The position numbers were made by a program, and so were the translations under genes. Source: Aeolococcus sp035552595 (GTDB lineage Bacteria > Chloroflexota > Dormibacteria > Aeolococcales > Aeolococcaceae). From it: a DNA stretch of 40,208 bases. The notes under the pieces were generated by a model. It searched no databases. It was not told the DNA's origin and was given only the letters and a program-made list of their open reading frames with translations. The DNA lies in the NCBI GenBank assembly GCA_035552595.1, contig DASZKZ010000059.1:1-40208 (forward strand), given 5' to 3'. Positions 38,163 to 40,208 of the stretch are shown here, piece by piece (positions within the stretch are counted from its first letter, which is position 1; each line of letters opens with the position of its first letter).

Positions 38163-40208
38163 GCATCTTCGAGCCCGGTCAGATCCGCAACATCGATCTC
38201 GAGCAGGAGATGCGCTCGTCGTACATGGACTACGCGATGAGCGTGATCATCAGCCGCGCCCTTCCCGACGTCCGCGACGGGCTCAAGCCGGTGCAGCGCC
38301 GGATCATGTACGCGATGCTTCAGGAGGGCATCACCGCGGGGGGACGCACCAAGAAGTCGGCGGCCATCGTCGGCGAGGTGATGAAGAACTATCACCCGCA
38401 CGGCAACACGGCCATCTACGACGCCATGGTTCGTCTCGCCCAGGACTGGGTGATGCGCTACCCGCTGGTCACGTCCCAGGGGAACTTCGGCTCCGTCGAC
38501 GGCGATCCGCCCGCGGCCGAGCGATACACCGAAGCCAAGATGTCACCGATCGCCATGACCCTCGTCGAGGACATCGACAAGGACACCGTGGACATGGCGC
38601 AGACCTACCTCGCCGACCCCGACATCCTCGAACCCACGGTGATGCCCGCGCTGGTTCCCAACCTGCTCGTCAACGGCGCCAGCGGCATCGCCGTCGGCAT
38701 GGCCACCAACATCCCACCGCACAACCTCCGCGAGGTTGCCGAGGGTGTGCAGTGGTACCTGGCCAACCACACCGCGAGCAAGGAGGAACTGCTCGCCGCG
38801 CTGCTGGAGCGGGTCAAGGGCCCGGACTTCCCCACGGGCGCCGTCATCGTCGGGCTGCGGGGGATCCGCGACGCGTACACCACCGGCCGCGGCTCGATCA
38901 CGATGCGGGCGGTCGTGGAGGTCGAGGAGACCGCCAGGGGGCGCACCCAGCTCGTCGTAACTGCCCTTCCCTACCAGGTGAACCCGGACAACCTGGCGTT
39001 GCGGATCGCCGAGTTGGTCGACGAGGGGAAGATCGCCGGCATTCCGGAACGCGGGGTCAAGGACGAGACGTCGGCGCGTACCGGTCAGCGTCTCGTCATC
39101 GAGCTGAAGCGCGACGCCGTCGCACAGGTGGTGCTGAACAACCTCTACAAGCACACCCAGCTGCAGGAGACCTTCGGCGCGAACATGCTCGCGCTGGTCG
39201 ACGGCGTGCCGCGCACGCTGGCCCTCGACGCCTTCGTCCGGCACTGGGTCACGCACCAGATCGAGGTCATCGTCCGGCGTACCCGGTATCGGCTGCGCAA
39301 GGCCGAGGCGCGGGCGCACATCCTGCGCGCGCTGCTCAAGGCGCTCGACGCTCTCGACGAGGTGATCGCTCTGATCCGGGCGAGCGCCTCCGTCGAGGAC
39401 GCTCGCACCGGGTTGATGGCACTGCTCGAGATCGACGAGCTGCAGGCCACCGCGATCCTCGACATGCAGCTGCGCCGCCTGGCCGCTATGGAGCGGCAGA
39501 AGCTCCTCGACGAGTACGGGGAACTCATGGCCATGATCGCGGAATTCAACGCGATCCTGGCTTCGGAGGACCGCCAGCGGCAGATCGTTTCCGAGGAACT
39601 CGCCGCGACCGTCGACAAGTACGGCGACGAGCGACGCACCCAGATCATGCCCTGGGACGGCGACGTCTCGATGGAAGACCTCATCGCCGAGGAGGACATG
39701 GTCGTCACGATCACCCGCGGCGGCTACGTGAAGCGGACCTCCGCCAGCCTCTACCGCTCGCAGCGTCGCGGCGGCAAAGGCATCCGTGGAGCGTCGCTGC
39801 GGCAGGACGACATCGTCGAGCACTTCTTCGTCACGACCACCCACCACTGGGTGCTCTTCTTCACGAACAAGGGCCGGGTCTACCGGACCAAGACCTACGA
39901 CCTTCCGGACTCGGGGCGCGACGCCAAGGGCATGCACGTCGCGAACCTGCTCGCGTTCCAGCCCGACGAGAAGATTGCCCAGGTCATGTACCTGCGCGAC
40001 TACTCCGTGGCCCCGTACCTGGTCCTGGCAACCCGCGGCGGCCAGATCAAGAAAACCGCCTTGGCCGAGTACGACTCGCCGCGCACCGGCGGCGTGATCG
40101 CCATCAACCTCCGTGACGACGACGAGGTGATCGGCGCACTGCTGGTCGCCCCGACCGACGACGTGCTGCTGGTCAGCCGTAAGGCGATGTCGATCCGGTT
40201 CACCGCCG
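38159..40208 (+). CDS. gyrA: DNA gyrase subunit A, 3' truncated by window end
   Basis: A GTG at 38159 overlapping the plsX stop (GTGA) opens a frame that stays open to the last base, giving 683 residues of GyrA. SYMDYAMSVIISRALPDVRDGLKPVQRRI starts the breakage-reunion domain; the catalytic tyrosine is Y123 in ERYTEAKMS; the quinolone-resistance region reads HPHGNTAIYD (N83, T84, D88), where E. coli has Asp82, Ser83, Asp87. The C-terminal DNA-wrapping beta-pinwheel has begun (TITRGGYVKRTSASLYRSQRRGGKGIRG, which contains the GyrA-box-like QRRGGKG). The remaining pinwheel blades lie outside the window. Confidence 0.93.
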   Translation, partial: MSIFEPGQIRNIDLEQEMRSSYMDYAMSVIISRALPDVRDGLKPVQRRIMYAMLQEGITAGGRTKKSAAIVGEVMKNYHPHGNTAIYDAMVRLAQDWVMRYPLVTSQGNFGSVDGDPPAAERYTEAKMSPIAMTLVEDIDKDTVDMAQTYLADPDILEPTVMPALVPNLLVNGASGIAVGMATNIPPHNLREVAEGVQWYLANHTASKEELLAALLERVKGPDFPTGAVIVGLRGIRDAYTTGRGSITMRAVVEVEETARGRTQLVVTALPYQVNPDNLALRIAELVDEGKIAGIPERGVKDETSARTGQRLVIELKRDAVAQVVLNNLYKHTQLQETFGANMLALVDGVPRTLALDAFVRHWVTHQIEVIVRRTRYRLRKAEARAHILRALLKALDALDEVIALIRASASVEDARTGLMALLEIDELQATAILDMQLRRLAAMERQKLLDEYGELMAMIAEFNAILASEDRQRQIVSEELAATVDKYGDERRTQIMPWDGDVSMEDLIAEEDMVVTITRGGYVKRTSASLYRSQRRGGKGIRGASLRQDDIVEHFFVTTTHHWVLFFTNKGRVYRTKTYDLPDSGRDAKGMHVANLLAFQPDEKIAQVMYLRDYSVAPYLVLATRGGQIKKTALAEYDSPRTGGVIAINLRDDDEVIGALLVAPTDDVLLVSRKAMSIRFTA

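Noticed and set aside
1..40208. CRISPR arrays, tRNA or rRNA genes, insertion sequences, phage genes
   Set aside because: No regularly spaced repeats, no tRNA-like cloverleaf in the short intergenic gaps, and no transposase, integrase or structural phage protein among the recognisable genes.

Overview
This is a 40.2 kb chromosomal segment of a very GC-rich bacterium, densely packed with housekeeping and accessory-metabolism genes. No intergenic stretch exceeds about 170 bases. I see no rRNA, tRNA, CRISPR array, insertion sequence or prophage. The gene set combines coenzyme F420 biosynthesis, an F420-associated zincin (DUF2342), F420-dependent NADP reductase, ATP-type PEP carboxykinase, crotonyl-CoA carboxylase/reductase, Ku/LigD end joining, and -10 hexamers placed directly in front of start codons (leaderless transcription). 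This points to a terrestrial actinobacterial-like or Chloroflexota-related lineage such as Candidatus Dormibacterota. That assignment is an inference from gene content, not a phylogenetic result.

Layout. 1-4.0 kb: 3' part of an F420-associated zincin, then a Fur-family (Zur-like) repressor divergent from a znuA-znuC-znuB metal ABC operon, with a perfect palindrome between them. 4.0-5.8 kb: AtuA-type protein and its small partner domain as two overlapping genes. 5.8-8.4 kb: an uncharacterised two-repeat protein divergent from an ECF sigma factor with a zinc-finger tail, followed by glycerate kinase. 8.4-11.2 kb: a structured intergenic element, ilvE, and pckA. 11.2-14.3 kb: F420 block (npdG, cofC, cofE, cofD) in mixed orientation. 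14.3-20.8 kb: MFS exporter, crotonyl-CoA carboxylase/reductase, a membrane protein with TOPRIM-like sequence, a collapsed thioesterase gene, the catalytic chain of a methylmalonyl-CoA-type mutase, an anchored extracytoplasmic protein and a Mpo1-like protein. 20.8-23.0 kb: ArsR regulator divergent from a small ORF and a DHA2 drug exporter. 23.0-26.8 kb: an S51-like protein fused to a cysteinyl-tRNA-synthetase-like tail, queG, a small membrane protein and a LysM lytic transglycosylase, followed by three DnaA-box-like sites.

26.8-29.3 kb: an amidinotransferase-fold hydrolase and a DUF47-PiT phosphate transport pair. 29.4-34.9 kb: a non-homologous end-joining locus, all on the minus strand: ligD, an HNH endonuclease, ku, and a ligase-like protein whose catalytic lysine and other nucleotidyltransferase motifs are lost. 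The ku-HNH gap holds three perfect inverted repeats. 35.0-40.2 kb: gyrB-plsX-gyrA as a tightly overlapping operon; gyrA runs off the window.

The most interesting items are the dead ligase paralogue and HNH enzyme embedded in the end-joining locus, the recurrent start-codon-adjacent -10 boxes, the inverted-repeat cluster upstream of ku, the DnaA-box cluster, and the TOPRIM-like membrane protein.
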